Source: JBAZLV01 sp964586075
GTDB lineage: Bacteria > Nitrospirota > UBA9217
Reading direction: 5' to 3'
DNA length: 64,000 nucleotides
NCBI GenBank assembly: GCA_964586075.1
Contig: CAZPGZ010000004.1
Span: forward strand, 1-64,000
Numbering within the stretch: position 1 is the stretch's first letter; every line of letters begins with the position of its first letter. Below are positions 41,483 through 50,818 of the stretch, one piece after another. Below the pieces are notes generated by a model that saw nothing but the letters and a program-made list of their open reading frames with translations, was not told the DNA's origin and made no database searches. A program made the position numbers and the translations under genes.

Positions 41483-43798
41483 GTGCATAAAAACCTCATG
41501 GCCGTGGGAGCATGGCTCATGCTGTTTATCGCAGCAATTGTGCTTCCCTGTGCGGCGCAAGACACAAAAATTACGCTGATTGAGATTCACGGAAACAAGA
41601 GGATTGAAACGGCGACGATCCTCGCAAAGCTCAGATCAAAAGAAGGCGATTTTTTTTCTCCCTCACACATCAAGGAAGACATCAAGGCACTCTATCAACT
41701 TGGTCATTTCGAGGATGTCCAGGTAAAAACCGAAGGCTTTGAAAGCGGCCTCAAAATTATCTTCTCGGTAAAAGAGAAACCGCTCATCCGGGAAATAACC
41801 TATGAGGGCAATGATGAGGTTTCGCTGGAAACCCTGAAGGAAGGCATCACCTTATTGCCGAGGACTGCGTACAACCAGCAGTTGATTAATGAAAATGCCG
41901 AAAAACTGCGGCTCAAGTACCAGGACAAGGGTTTTTATGAAGCCGTCGTTGTACCTGTGGTTACCGAGCTTCGCAACGGCGACAGAAACGTTACATTCTA
42001 TATAGAAGAAGGCAAAAAAGTAAAATTATCTGATGTCGTTATTACAGGAAACACTGCACTGACCTCAAAAGAGATAAAAGACGCTTTAAAGAACCAGGAA
42101 TGGTGGATATTTTCTTTTTTTGGACACAGCGGCGCATTAAGGACGGATGAACTCAAGGAAGATGTTGAGACCATTAAGAACCTTTACTTCAACAAGGGCT
42201 ATATTCAGGTACAGGTGGATGACCCGGTCATTGAGTTCAAAGACAAGAAAAAGAAAAACAAGCTTGTTTTGCGCTTCAATGTCAAGGAAGGCGACCAATT
42301 CAGTGTCGGTTCAGTAACATTCAAAGGGAATTCCATAATTTCGAGCAACGAACTTGCCAAAGAGGTCAAACTGAAACCCGGTGATGTCTTCAGTAGAGAC
42401 ATGCTCCGACAGGATGTGAGCAGGATCATGGACCGTTACGATGGCATTGCCCGTCCGTTTGCCAGTGTTATCCCGCAGTTTAACATCGATTCCGCCAGAA
42501 AAACGGTTGCGCTCACGATGGAAATTCAGGAGGGCGGGGAAGTACGGATCGGCAGGATTGAGATTACCGGCAATCCAAAGACCCGTGACAAGGTTATCCG
42601 GCGTGAAATACGTCTCGACGAAGGAGATCTCTACAGCAAAAAAGCACTTAAGAGAAGCTATGACCGGATCAACAACCTTAACTTTTTCGAAAGCGTAGAC
42701 ATCGTCCCTGAACGCAGGCAAGACTCGATCATGGACTTGAACGTCAAGGTCAAGGAAAAATCAACCGGCATGATCAGCGTCGGCGGAGGTTACAGCTCGG
42801 TCGATAAAATGATGGGCATGATCGAGTTCACGCAGGGCAATCTTTTCGGTCGCGGCCAGCTTATTAAAGTCAAAGCACAGGTGGCCATGGCCGGGACAAC
42901 CAATCAATATATGTTTAGCTTTGTCGAACCCTATCTTTTTGACAAACAAATTTCCGGTAGAGTTGATCTTTACTCGCAGACCACAGAGTATGACGGTTAC
43001 AACGCCAAATCAAAGGGATTTGGGCTCTCAATCGGGAAAACCTTCGGAGAATATGTTTCTACTTCGCTCAAATACGGGCTGGATAGTACAAAATATACTT
43101 TATCAACGGAAAACTCTGACACTCCCCCGAACGATATTAAAACTCTTATTAATGACTATGGGGATGGAGACCCCAATAGTGCCACGATTATGACGAGTTC
43201 GGTAACATGGAGCATCGCCAGAGATTCGAGGGATTATTATCTCGATCCCAAAACAGGTTCAAGAAACAGTTTCTTCGTCCAATATGCAGGCGGTCCGCTC
43301 GGGGGGGATCCAAATTTCTATAAAACGGTAATCGATTCCGCCTGGTACTATCCACTGTTTTGGGACACCGTTTTTATGGTCCGCGGCAGGTTCGGATATA
43401 TGGAATCACTCATAGACAAGCCTGTACCGTTAACCGAACGGTTTTTTGTGGGCGGTCCCGGCAGTGTCCGTGGCTTCCAATATGGAGGCGCAGGCCCTGT
43501 TGATGACTCCGGTAATCGGCTCGGCGGAACTAAAGAGCTTATTTTTAATTTTGAATACAATTTTCCGTTGTATCCGGCCGCAAGGCTAAAAGGTCTTGTA
43601 TTCTATGACATTGGAAGGGCTTTTGGCATAGAACCGTTCAGGTCCTTTAAAATAGAGGATTTGGCACATTCTTATGGATTTGGTATTTACTGGCTTTCAC
43701 CGTTCGGTCCGCTTAAGTTCGAATTCGGTTTCCCGTTAAAGAAAAATTCAACAGACAAACTGAGTTCGTTTGATTTCTCGATTGGTTCACAGTTCTAG
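41483..43798 (+). CDS. bamA: Outer-membrane assembly factor BamA
   Basis: 771 residues. A signal peptide (about 1-24) precedes five POTRA repeats up to about residue 350, then an Omp85 barrel. The barrel carries the GGPGSVRGFQYGG lid-lock motif, GTKELIFNFEYNFPL and a C-terminal Phe. BamA folds and inserts outer-membrane beta-barrels. GTG is the start, with CGGAGG upstream. It opens the envelope operon, followed by skp and lpxD as in many Gram-negatives. Confidence 0.96.
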   Translation: MHKNLMAVGAWLMLFIAAIVLPCAAQDTKITLIEIHGNKRIETATILAKLRSKEGDFFSPSHIKEDIKALYQLGHFEDVQVKTEGFESGLKIIFSVKEKPLIREITYEGNDEVSLETLKEGITLLPRTAYNQQLINENAEKLRLKYQDKGFYEAVVVPVVTELRNGDRNVTFYIEEGKKVKLSDVVITGNTALTSKEIKDALKNQEWWIFSFFGHSGALRTDELKEDVETIKNLYFNKGYIQVQVDDPVIEFKDKKKKNKLVLRFNVKEGDQFSVGSVTFKGNSIISSNELAKEVKLKPGDVFSRDMLRQDVSRIMDRYDGIARPFASVIPQFNIDSARKTVALTMEIQEGGEVRIGRIEITGNPKTRDKVIRREIRLDEGDLYSKKALKRSYDRINNLNFFESVDIVPERRQDSIMDLNVKVKEKSTGMISVGGGYSSVDKMMGMIEFTQGNLFGRGQLIKVKAQVAMAGTTNQYMFSFVEPYLFDKQISGRVDLYSQTTEYDGYNAKSKGFGLSIGKTFGEYVSTSLKYGLDSTKYTLSTENSDTPPNDIKTLINDYGDGDPNSATIMTSSVTWSIARDSRDYYLDPKTGSRNSFFVQYAGGPLGGDPNFYKTVIDSAWYYPLFWDTVFMVRGRFGYMESLIDKPVPLTERFFVGGPGSVRGFQYGGAGPVDDSGNRLGGTKELIFNFEYNFPLYPAARLKGLVFYDIGRAFGIEPFRSFKIEDLAHSYGFGIYWLSPFGPLKFEFGFPLKKNSTDKLSSFDFSIGSQF

Positions 43799-43899
43799 CA
43801 GCGTTTGTTCCTGGATGACGGGCTTACTAGGGGAGTATCTTCGATAAGGTACTGATCGGCAAGGTAGCAATGATTGTAACTATTCAGGGAGGTATCACA

Positions 43900-44448
43900 A
43901 TGAAAAAAGTAGCGGTGGCGTGCGCCATGGTTCTGATGCTGACGACAGGTGCCATGGCAGGAGACGGAAAGACGGCGTATGTTGACACTCAGGCTGTTTT
44001 TGAGAAGACCAGCCTGGGTAAAAAATATCAGGGTATCGTGCGGGAATATTATGAAAGCCGCAAGAAGATTTTGGACACGGATGCCGCGGAAATACAAAAA
44101 CTGCAGGAAGAATATGGCAAGCAAAAGCAGGCGAAACTGCTGAACGAAAAGGCACAGAAAAGCAAAGAAGAGGTGATCAACCGCAAAATCAACGAGTTCC
44201 AGAAAAAACGTGATGAATTCGGGGCGGAAATAGGGAAAAAGAATGAGGAATTATCAACTGAGTTCAGCCAAAAAATGCAGGAAATTATTAAAGCGGTAGC
44301 CAAAAAGGAAAAAGTATCACTGGTGCTGACAAAGGGCATTAATATCATGTCAAAGTCAGAAGTTCCATCAGTTTTATATGCAGAGGATGAACTGGATCTT
44401 ACAGAAAAGATTGTTGCTGAAATGAACAAAAGAGAGCCGGGCAAATAA
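43900..44448 (+). CDS. skp: OmpH/Skp periplasmic chaperone
   Basis: 182 residues. A signal peptide (cleavage AMA-GD at about 20) is followed by YVDTQAVFEKTSLGKKY and a long Lys/Glu-rich coiled coil (about 45-120), the Skp tentacle layout, then a short C-terminal return. It holds unfolded outer-membrane proteins in the periplasm for BamA. GGGAGG precedes the ATG, so the ten-codon upstream extension is rejected. Confidence 0.93.
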   Translation: MKKVAVACAMVLMLTTGAMAGDGKTAYVDTQAVFEKTSLGKKYQGIVREYYESRKKILDTDAAEIQKLQEEYGKQKQAKLLNEKAQKSKEEVINRKINEFQKKRDEFGAEIGKKNEELSTEFSQKMQEIIKAVAKKEKVSLVLTKGINIMSKSEVPSVLYAEDELDLTEKIVAEMNKREPGK

Positions 44449-44485
44449 CAGAGGGTGAATCCTTGCAGCAAAGGGGATTGTAACG

Positions 44486-45514
44486 ATGAAACTAAAAGAT
44501 CTGGCTGACAAGCTTGGTGCGCAACTGGACGGTGCAGGGGACGTAGAAATCACCGGTGCGGCTGGCATCCTTGAGGCAGGAACAGGGCACATAACTTTTT
44601 TTGAAGGAAAGAACTTCAAACAACTGGATCAGGTACGGGCCTCTGCTGTTCTCGTGCCCCTGAGTGCGCCGAAATTCCCTTTTGCGGTACTGCGCGTTAA
44701 AAATCCGCGCCTGGCTTTTGCCCGAGTGCTTGAAATATTTTATGTCAAACCGTATCAGTCGCTTGGCATAAGCAAACAGGCACTAGTCGGCCAGAATGTT
44801 GTCATCGGATCTGAAACGACGCTGCATCCGTTTGTGGTGGTTGCAGATGACGTGCGAATCGGCGATCGGGTGACTCTCTATCCCGGTGTTTACGTGGGGC
44901 AGGGATCAATGATAGATGATGACTGTATTGTTTATCCGAATGCGATTATACGGGAAGGTGTCCGTATCGGCAAACGGGTAATCATTCATGCGGGGGCTGC
45001 GATCGGCAGCGACGGATTCGGATTTGTTACGGATGGTGGAAAACACCACAAAATACCGCAAGTAGGCGGAGTGATTATTGAAGATGATGTAGAAATCGGC
45101 GCCAATACGACGGTCGACCGCGCGACGCTGGGGAACACCCTTATCAAGCAGGGGGCTAAAATCGACAACCTGGTGCAGATTGCCCACAACGTCACCATTG
45201 GAGAACATTGCTTCCTCATGTCCCAAGTCGGAATCGCCGGGAGCTGCACAATCGGCAACTATGCTGTCTTGGCCGGACAAGTCGGGTTGGCTGACCATAT
45301 CACGATTGGAGACCGTGTCATGGTCGGTGCCCAGTCGGGTATTATGCGAGATATCGAAGCCGGCCAAATAGCAGTTGGGAGTCCCGCACTGCCGCACAAG
45401 GAATGGGCAAAGGTATACTCCGTTCTGCCGAAATTGCCGGAGCTGAGAAAACAAATCATGGATCTCGAAAAGCAGGTGCTTGAATTAAAACAACAGGTAA
45501 CGGAGCCAAAATAG
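44486..45514 (+). CDS. lpxD: UDP-3-O-acylglucosamine N-acyltransferase
   Basis: 342 residues. An N-terminal uridine-binding domain (about 1-100; FFEGKNFKQL, ASAVLV, NPRLAFARV) is followed by left-handed beta-helix hexapeptide repeats and a short C-terminal coiled coil. The catalytic His lies in NLVQIAHNVTIG. The enzyme adds the second acyl chain, at N-2. In this organism the acceptor may be the 3-amino form of the sugar (see gnnA/gnnB). Confidence 0.95.
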   Translation: MKLKDLADKLGAQLDGAGDVEITGAAGILEAGTGHITFFEGKNFKQLDQVRASAVLVPLSAPKFPFAVLRVKNPRLAFARVLEIFYVKPYQSLGISKQALVGQNVVIGSETTLHPFVVVADDVRIGDRVTLYPGVYVGQGSMIDDDCIVYPNAIIREGVRIGKRVIIHAGAAIGSDGFGFVTDGGKHHKIPQVGGVIIEDDVEIGANTTVDRATLGNTLIKQGAKIDNLVQIAHNVTIGEHCFLMSQVGIAGSCTIGNYAVLAGQVGLADHITIGDRVMVGAQSGIMRDIEAGQIAVGSPALPHKEWAKVYSVLPKLPELRKQIMDLEKQVLELKQQVTEPK

Positions 45515-45530
45515 AGAGGAGGACCACCTT

Positions 45531-45968
45531 ATGTTTGACATTAACGAGATTATTAAAACCCTTCCTCACCGGTATCCTTTTCTTCTTGTCGACCGGATAC
45601 TGGAATTTGAAAAAGGCAAGCGGATTGTGGGGTTAAAAAATGTGACAATCAACGAACCATTCTTTCAGGGGCATTTCCCCGGTCATCCGATTATGCCCGG
45701 AGTGTTGATTCTTGAGGCCATGGCGCAGACCGGTGGGGTCCTTGCTTTGAAATCCCAACCGGAACATGATGTCCAGAACAAAGTGATTTATTTTATGAGT
45801 ATCGATAAGGCAAAGTTCCGCAAACCCGTTGTACCGGGGGATCAGGTCCGATTTGAACTCGACATCATCAAGCATCGCGGCAATATAACCGGACTGAAGG
45901 CAGTTGCGAAAGTTGATGACGCAGTAGTAGCGGAAGCTGAAATGATGGCGATGATCGTAGACAAATAA
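45531..45968 (+). CDS. fabZ: 3-hydroxyacyl-ACP dehydratase
   Basis: 145 residues with the hot-dog fold. The active site is His48 in GHFPGHPIMPG and Glu62 in ILEAMAQ. FabZ dehydrates hydroxyacyl-ACP and competes with LpxA/LpxD for the same hydroxyacyl chains, which explains its place in lpx operons. GAGGAGG precedes the ATG. Confidence 0.96.
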   Translation: MFDINEIIKTLPHRYPFLLVDRILEFEKGKRIVGLKNVTINEPFFQGHFPGHPIMPGVLILEAMAQTGGVLALKSQPEHDVQNKVIYFMSIDKAKFRKPVVPGDQVRFELDIIKHRGNITGLKAVAKVDDAVVAEAEMMAMIVDK

Positions 45969-45985
45969 AATCAGAGGAGTAGATT

Positions 45986-46759
45986 GTGAACATACATCCG
46001 ACGGCAATAGTACACCCGAATGCAAAACTGGCCGAGGGAGTGGAAATAGGCCCTTATTCAGTCATTGGCGAGCACGTGGCGATCGGCAAAGACACAAAAA
46101 TTGCGGCGCACGTGGTGATTGAAGGCTGGACCTCCATCGGCGAAAGAAATCATATTTTCCCCTTTTCGAGCATTGGCATGCCGCCTCAGGACATTGGTTA
46201 TAAAAATGAAGAAACTTCCGTGATCATCGGTGATGACAACATCATTCGGGAATGCGCTACTATACATCGGGCAACAACCAAGGAAGACCGGAAAACAGAA
46301 ATCGGCAATAAGAATTTTCTTATGGCGTATTCTCATGTGGCGCACGATTGCAAACTGGGAAGTAATATCATCATGGCGAATTCCGTGGCGCTCGGAGGGC
46401 ATATCATCATAGAGGATTATGCCATCATTGGCGGCATTGTGTGTGTGCACCAGTTCGTGAGGATTGGTTCCTACTGCATGATCGGCGGAGGCTCTGCAGT
46501 GGCGCAGGATATTGCACCGTATGTCAATGCGGCAGGAAATCATGCCAAATTATACGGCTTGAATTTAATCGGTCTCAAACGGAGAGGGTTTGGGGAAGAT
46601 CAAATCAGTAATATTAAAAAAGCATATAAACTCATTTTCCGATCAGGATTAACCCTCGAAGAATCAATAAAGAAAACATCAATGGAGATGGAGAATTCAA
46701 AAGAGGTTCAACATTTTATCAATTTTATCCGCGGGACACGGCGTGGAATAACACGATAG
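45986..46759 (+). CDS. lpxA: UDP-GlcNAc (or GlcNAc3N) acyltransferase
   Basis: 257 residues of hexapeptide-repeat beta-helix plus helical C-terminus (LKRRGFGEDQISNIKKAYK). The catalytic base is His120 in YSHVAHDCKLG, aligned with E. coli His125. It transfers a hydroxyacyl chain to position 3 of the UDP-sugar. The neighbouring gnnA/gnnB genes imply that the natural acceptor may be the 3-amino sugar, as in Leptospira and Acidithiobacillus. GTG is the start, with GAGGAG upstream. Confidence 0.95.
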   Translation: MNIHPTAIVHPNAKLAEGVEIGPYSVIGEHVAIGKDTKIAAHVVIEGWTSIGERNHIFPFSSIGMPPQDIGYKNEETSVIIGDDNIIRECATIHRATTKEDRKTEIGNKNFLMAYSHVAHDCKLGSNIIMANSVALGGHIIIEDYAIIGGIVCVHQFVRIGSYCMIGGGSAVAQDIAPYVNAAGNHAKLYGLNLIGLKRRGFGEDQISNIKKAYKLIFRSGLTLEESIKKTSMEMENSKEVQHFINFIRGTRRGITR

Positions 46760-46766
46760 ACAGCAT

Positions 46767-47585
46767 ATGAAGATTGGTTTAATAGCAGGGAACGGCAGGT
46801 TCCCGATAATTTTTGCGCAGTCGGCAAAACAAAAAGGGATGCAGGTCATCGCAGTGGCGCATGAAGGTGAAACATCGCCTGAACTTGCACAGTGGGTGGA
46901 CGGCATTTTCTGGATCAAGGTCGGCCAGCTCGGCAAGATTATTTCCATTTTTAAAGAACAGCAGGTAAGCGACGTGATGATGGCCGGCGGCATCAAAAAG
47001 ACGCACCTCTTTTCAGGAGCCATGCCCGATTTGCGGGGAATAGCTTTCCTTGCCAAAATGATCCATAAAAAAGACGATTCCATTTTGCGGGCCGTTGCCG
47101 CTGAGCTGGAATCTGAAGGCATTACGGTGAGGGAATCAACCCAGTATCTTGACAGTATCTTGGCTGCGCCCGGCGTTTTGACGAAAAGAAAACCTTCAAA
47201 GGATGAGCGCAAGGACATTGACTTCGGCTGGCAGATAGCAAAAGAGATCGGCAGACTTGACATCGGCCAGACGGTGCTTGTGAAAGACCAGGCTGTGCTT
47301 GCCGTGGAGGCGATCGAGGGAACAGACGAAACCATCCGCCGGGGCGGGATTTTGTGCAAGAAAGGTGCAGTTGTGGTCAAAGTCTGCAAACCCAACCAGG
47401 ATTTGCGGTTCGATCTCCCTGCTATCGGTACGCAGACTATTAAAAGCATGGAGCAGGTCAAGGCATCCTGTCTTGCCATTGAGGCGGGAAAAACCATTAT
47501 TATCGATCGGGAAGCCGTCGTGCACGATGCTGACCGAGCGGGTATTGCCGTTATCGCAATACAGGACATAGGTGAAAACATATGA
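46767..47585 (+). CDS. lpxI: UDP-2,3-diacylglucosamine pyrophosphatase LpxI
   Basis: 272 residues. The N-terminal domain starts IGLIAGNGRFPIIFAQSAKQKG, and the C-terminal part has TVLVKDQAVLAVEAIEGTDETI and the LPAIGTQTIKSM segment typical of LpxI (DUF1009). It cleaves UDP-2,3-diacyl sugar to lipid X and UMP in organisms without LpxH. The stop overlaps the next start by four bases (ATGA), so translation is coupled with gnnA. Confidence 0.94.
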   Translation: MKIGLIAGNGRFPIIFAQSAKQKGMQVIAVAHEGETSPELAQWVDGIFWIKVGQLGKIISIFKEQQVSDVMMAGGIKKTHLFSGAMPDLRGIAFLAKMIHKKDDSILRAVAAELESEGITVRESTQYLDSILAAPGVLTKRKPSKDERKDIDFGWQIAKEIGRLDIGQTVLVKDQAVLAVEAIEGTDETIRRGGILCKKGAVVVKVCKPNQDLRFDLPAIGTQTIKSMEQVKASCLAIEAGKTIIIDREAVVHDADRAGIAVIAIQDIGENI

Positions 47586-48532
47586 AAAAAATCAAAGTCG
47601 GCGTGATCGGCGTGGGGTATTTAGGACAGTTCCATGCTGAAAAATATGCTGGCATTCCGGATGCGGAGCTTGTCGGCGTTGTTGATGCGGATGGTGCCCG
47701 TGCCGCCCAGATAGCAAACAAGCTGCAGACCCGTGTTTTTTCCATGCCGTCGGATTTGTTCGGAAAAGTAGATGCGGTGAATATCGTCGTCCCGACAACC
47801 CTGCACTACGGGGTCGCGAAGCAATTTTTGGAACAGAGCGTCCATGTTCTTCTCGAAAAACCGATGTGTGTGACTTCCGAGCAGGCTGATGAGCTCAACA
47901 GTCTTGCCGCCCGTCAAGGTGTGATTTTGCAAATCGGGCACATAGAACGGTTCAATCCTGCCGTCATCGCAATAAAGAAGATGCTGGGTACTCCGCGCTA
48001 CCTGACCTCAGAGCGCATGGCCCCTTTTACAGTCCGCTGTACGGACGTCAATGTGGTGCTGGACCTCATGATCCATGATCTTGACATTGTCTCGGACCTT
48101 TCAGGATCGGAACCGGAGAAAGTCAGCGCTGTAGGCGCATCAGTCATTACCAGAGAGATTGATGCGGCGTCAGCCCGTATTGTCTTTCGAAACGGATGCA
48201 TAGCCGACGTTGTTGCCAGCAGGGTATCGGATGAAAAAAAACGCGTTCTACGGGCATTCGATGAAGACAGAGTTCTTTTTGCCGACTACCAGACACAAAA
48301 AGCGATAGTATCGCGCAGAGGAGGCAATGCTGTTCCGGAGCTGGTATCGCAGGACATCTCCCTGGAACGGCGCGATACGCTCAATGAAGAAATCAAGGCT
48401 TTCATCGCCAGTGTCCAAAACAATACGCGCCCGCTGGTGTCAGGCATCGAAGGAAAAAGAGCTCTGACGCTCGCACGGCTGATTACCGAAAATATTGAAA
48501 AAGGCATTACCGGTTTTGTTCCGGTGCCGTAG
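47582..48532 (+). CDS. gnnA: Gfo/Idh oxidoreductase, probable GnnA
   Basis: 316 residues. A Rossmann motif GVIGVGYLG (7-15) and the EKP motif (Glu92-Lys93-Pro94) with HIERFNPAV are Gfo/Idh/MocA hallmarks. In Acidithiobacillus and Leptospira, GnnA oxidises the 3-OH of UDP-GlcNAc with NAD to give the 3-keto sugar. Position between lpxI and lpxB, translationally coupled to lpxI and followed by a DegT aminotransferase, supports the same role here. Sequence alone does not prove substrate. Confidence 0.82.
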   Translation: MKKIKVGVIGVGYLGQFHAEKYAGIPDAELVGVVDADGARAAQIANKLQTRVFSMPSDLFGKVDAVNIVVPTTLHYGVAKQFLEQSVHVLLEKPMCVTSEQADELNSLAARQGVILQIGHIERFNPAVIAIKKMLGTPRYLTSERMAPFTVRCTDVNVVLDLMIHDLDIVSDLSGSEPEKVSAVGASVITREIDAASARIVFRNGCIADVVASRVSDEKKRVLRAFDEDRVLFADYQTQKAIVSRRGGNAVPELVSQDISLERRDTLNEEIKAFIASVQNNTRPLVSGIEGKRALTLARLITENIEKGITGFVPVP

Positions 48533-48549
48533 AGAGGAGCTTTATTATT

Positions 48550-49650
48550 ATGACAGTACCTATGGTTGACTTGAAAATACAATATGAAGCGTTAAAAGAA
48601 GAAATCAATGCGGCCGTTCTGGGTGTTATGCAGAGCACGCAATTCATCCTCGGCCCGCACGGAAAAGCCCTCGAAGAGGAGGTGGCCAGGTACCACGGGG
48701 TGAAACATGCTGTATCCGTGGCCTCAGGAACAGACGCGCTCCACCTTGCGCTTCGTGCTGCGGGAATACAGCAGGGCGATGAGGTAATTACCACTGCCTT
48801 CACGTTTATCGCAACTGCTGAAGCGGTATCGTATCTTGGCGCCGTACCGGTGTTTATAGATATCGATCCTGCCACCTTTAATATGGATGTTTCAAAAATT
48901 GAAGCGGCTATTACCACAAAGACGAAAGCCATACTTCCGGTGCATCTGTACGGACAGCCGGTGGACATGGATGGTTTGATGCAGGTTGCCAAAAAACACG
49001 GTCTCAAGGTTATTGAGGACTGCGCACAATCTTTTGGAGCGGACTATCGTGGAAAAAAGACCGGGACTTTTGGAGAATTCGGCTGTTTCAGTTTCTTCCC
49101 GAGCAAGAACCTCGGCGGCTACGGCGATGGCGGCATGGTGATCACTGATGATGCAAAGCTGGCAGAACATCTGCTGAGTCTGCGAAACCACGGAAGCCAT
49201 GTCCGATATTACCATGATGAAATCGGATATAACAGCAGGCTTGATGAGATGCAGGCCGCGATTCTGCGCATCAAATTCAAACATATTGAAGAATTCAACA
49301 CAAAGCGTAGAAATAATGCTCATTTGTACGGCACGTATCTTTCAGGAAACGGTATTCAGATTCCATCCGAAATGAATGAATCGAAGCATGTTTTCCACCA
49401 GTATACCATTAAGATCAAGAACCGGGATGCAGTAAAGAAAAAACTGGATGATGAAAAAATCACCTCATCCATGATCTACTATCCTGTCCCGCTCCATCTT
49501 CAATCCGCGTACAAAAACCTGGGAATGGCCCCTGGAAGTCTGCCGATGACCGAACAGGTTTCGCATGAAGTACTGTCGCTTCCCATGTATCCCGAGCTTA
49601 CCGAGGCGCAGGTCAAACAGGTGTCCGAAGCGGTGAAAAGAGCGCTCTAG
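48550..49650 (+). CDS. gnnB: DegT/DnrJ/EryC1 aminotransferase, probable GnnB
   Basis: 366 residues. Fold-type I PLP enzyme: VASGTDALHLALRA near 57-70, DCAQSFGA at about 157, and the Schiff-base Lys186 in FSFFPSKNLGGYGDGGM. GnnB would transaminate the 3-keto product of GnnA to UDP-GlcNAc3N. The order lpxA-lpxI-gnnA-gnnB-lpxB makes this the most likely role; aminotransferases of the same family also make other amino sugars. GAGAGGAG precedes the ATG. Confidence 0.84.
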   Translation: MTVPMVDLKIQYEALKEEINAAVLGVMQSTQFILGPHGKALEEEVARYHGVKHAVSVASGTDALHLALRAAGIQQGDEVITTAFTFIATAEAVSYLGAVPVFIDIDPATFNMDVSKIEAAITTKTKAILPVHLYGQPVDMDGLMQVAKKHGLKVIEDCAQSFGADYRGKKTGTFGEFGCFSFFPSKNLGGYGDGGMVITDDAKLAEHLLSLRNHGSHVRYYHDEIGYNSRLDEMQAAILRIKFKHIEEFNTKRRNNAHLYGTYLSGNGIQIPSEMNESKHVFHQYTIKIKNRDAVKKKLDDEKITSSMIYYPVPLHLQSAYKNLGMAPGSLPMTEQVSHEVLSLPMYPELTEAQVKQVSEAVKRAL

Positions 49651-49676
49651 CAGGGGATGGCAATCAGAAGACCGGC

Positions 49677-50816
49677 ATGAAAAAAGTCATGATTATGTCG
49701 GGAGAGGCGTCGGGCGACTTACACGGCGCAAACCTCGCGCGTGAACTTCGAAAGCTTGATCCGTCCATCGCCCTGTATGGTGTCGGCAGCAAACACATGC
49801 GGGATGCCGGTGTCCAAATGCTTGCGGATGCCTCTGAAATTTCCGTTGTAGGTGCTGTGGAAGTGCTGACGCATCTGAGCGCCATACTCAGGGTTTTGAA
49901 CAGATTGAAAAGTTTTTTGGAACAGGAACGCCCCGATCTTCTGGTTCTCATAGATTTTCCGGATTTTAACATCAGGCTCGGCAAGGCCGCACGGAAATTG
50001 GGCATTCCGATCCTGTATTATATAAGCCCCCAGGTATGGGCGTGGCGCAAAGGCCGTATCAAGACGATTGCCGCTTTGGTCAAGGCCATGATTGTGGTCT
50101 TTCCCTTTGAGGTGGATATTTATAAAACTGCCGGTGTGGATGTACGGTATGTCGGGCATCCTCTGACTGATGTCGTACAATCCCCTCTGAGCCGCATCGA
50201 TGCCCGAAAACAACTCGGCCTTGATCCGGAAAAGAAGACCGTAACACTGTTGCCGGGAAGCAGGACGAAGGAAATCACCTATCTTCTTCCTGATATGCTG
50301 GCAGCAGGAAAAATTCTTCAAAAACGGTTTTCGGATATCCAATTTGCTTTACCAATTGCGCCCACACTTACAGAAGACTTCATCCGTATGTTCACGGACA
50401 AGAGTGGGGTTGTTGTAAAACTCATTGATGGACGGGTATACGATGTTCTTCGCGCCTCGGATGCTGCCATGGTAACGTCAGGAACGGCAACCCTTGAAAC
50501 CGGACTTATGGGCGTTCCGATGGTCATTGTTTACCGCCTTTCCTCCTTATCCTATCACATCGGCAGAATGCTTGTCGATGTCAAACATATAGGATTGGTG
50601 AATATTGTCGCTGGGGAAAAGATTGTGCCTGAACTGGTTCAACACGACGCAACGCCTGAAAAAATAGCCGGGGCCATGACGGAAATCATGGACAATCCGG
50701 AATATTATAAGCAGATACAGAACAAGCTTGCCGGAGTTCATGCGCAGCTTGGGGAAACAGGTGCAAGCATACGTGTCGCTTCTATCGTACTGGACTTTTT
50801 GAAGGGCAGTAATTAA
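49677..50816 (+). CDS. lpxB: Lipid A disaccharide synthase
   Basis: 379 residues, GT19. Conserved segments are MSGEASGDLHGANLARELR at the start, IDFPDFNIRLGKAARKLG, YYISPQVWAWRKGRIKTIA and GTATLETGLMGVPMVIVYR. It condenses lipid X with the UDP-diacyl sugar on the cytoplasmic face of the inner membrane. msbA follows after two bases. Confidence 0.96.
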   Translation: MKKVMIMSGEASGDLHGANLARELRKLDPSIALYGVGSKHMRDAGVQMLADASEISVVGAVEVLTHLSAILRVLNRLKSFLEQERPDLLVLIDFPDFNIRLGKAARKLGIPILYYISPQVWAWRKGRIKTIAALVKAMIVVFPFEVDIYKTAGVDVRYVGHPLTDVVQSPLSRIDARKQLGLDPEKKTVTLLPGSRTKEITYLLPDMLAAGKILQKRFSDIQFALPIAPTLTEDFIRMFTDKSGVVVKLIDGRVYDVLRASDAAMVTSGTATLETGLMGVPMVIVYRLSSLSYHIGRMLVDVKHIGLVNIVAGEKIVPELVQHDATPEKIAGAMTEIMDNPEYYKQIQNKLAGVHAQLGETGASIRVASIVLDFLKGSN

Positions 50817-50818
50817 AG

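Noticed and set aside
46697..47581. 294-codon minus-strand open frame across lpxI
   Set aside because: Antisense shadow of a clear LpxI; composition is Ser/Ile-rich and without domain signature.
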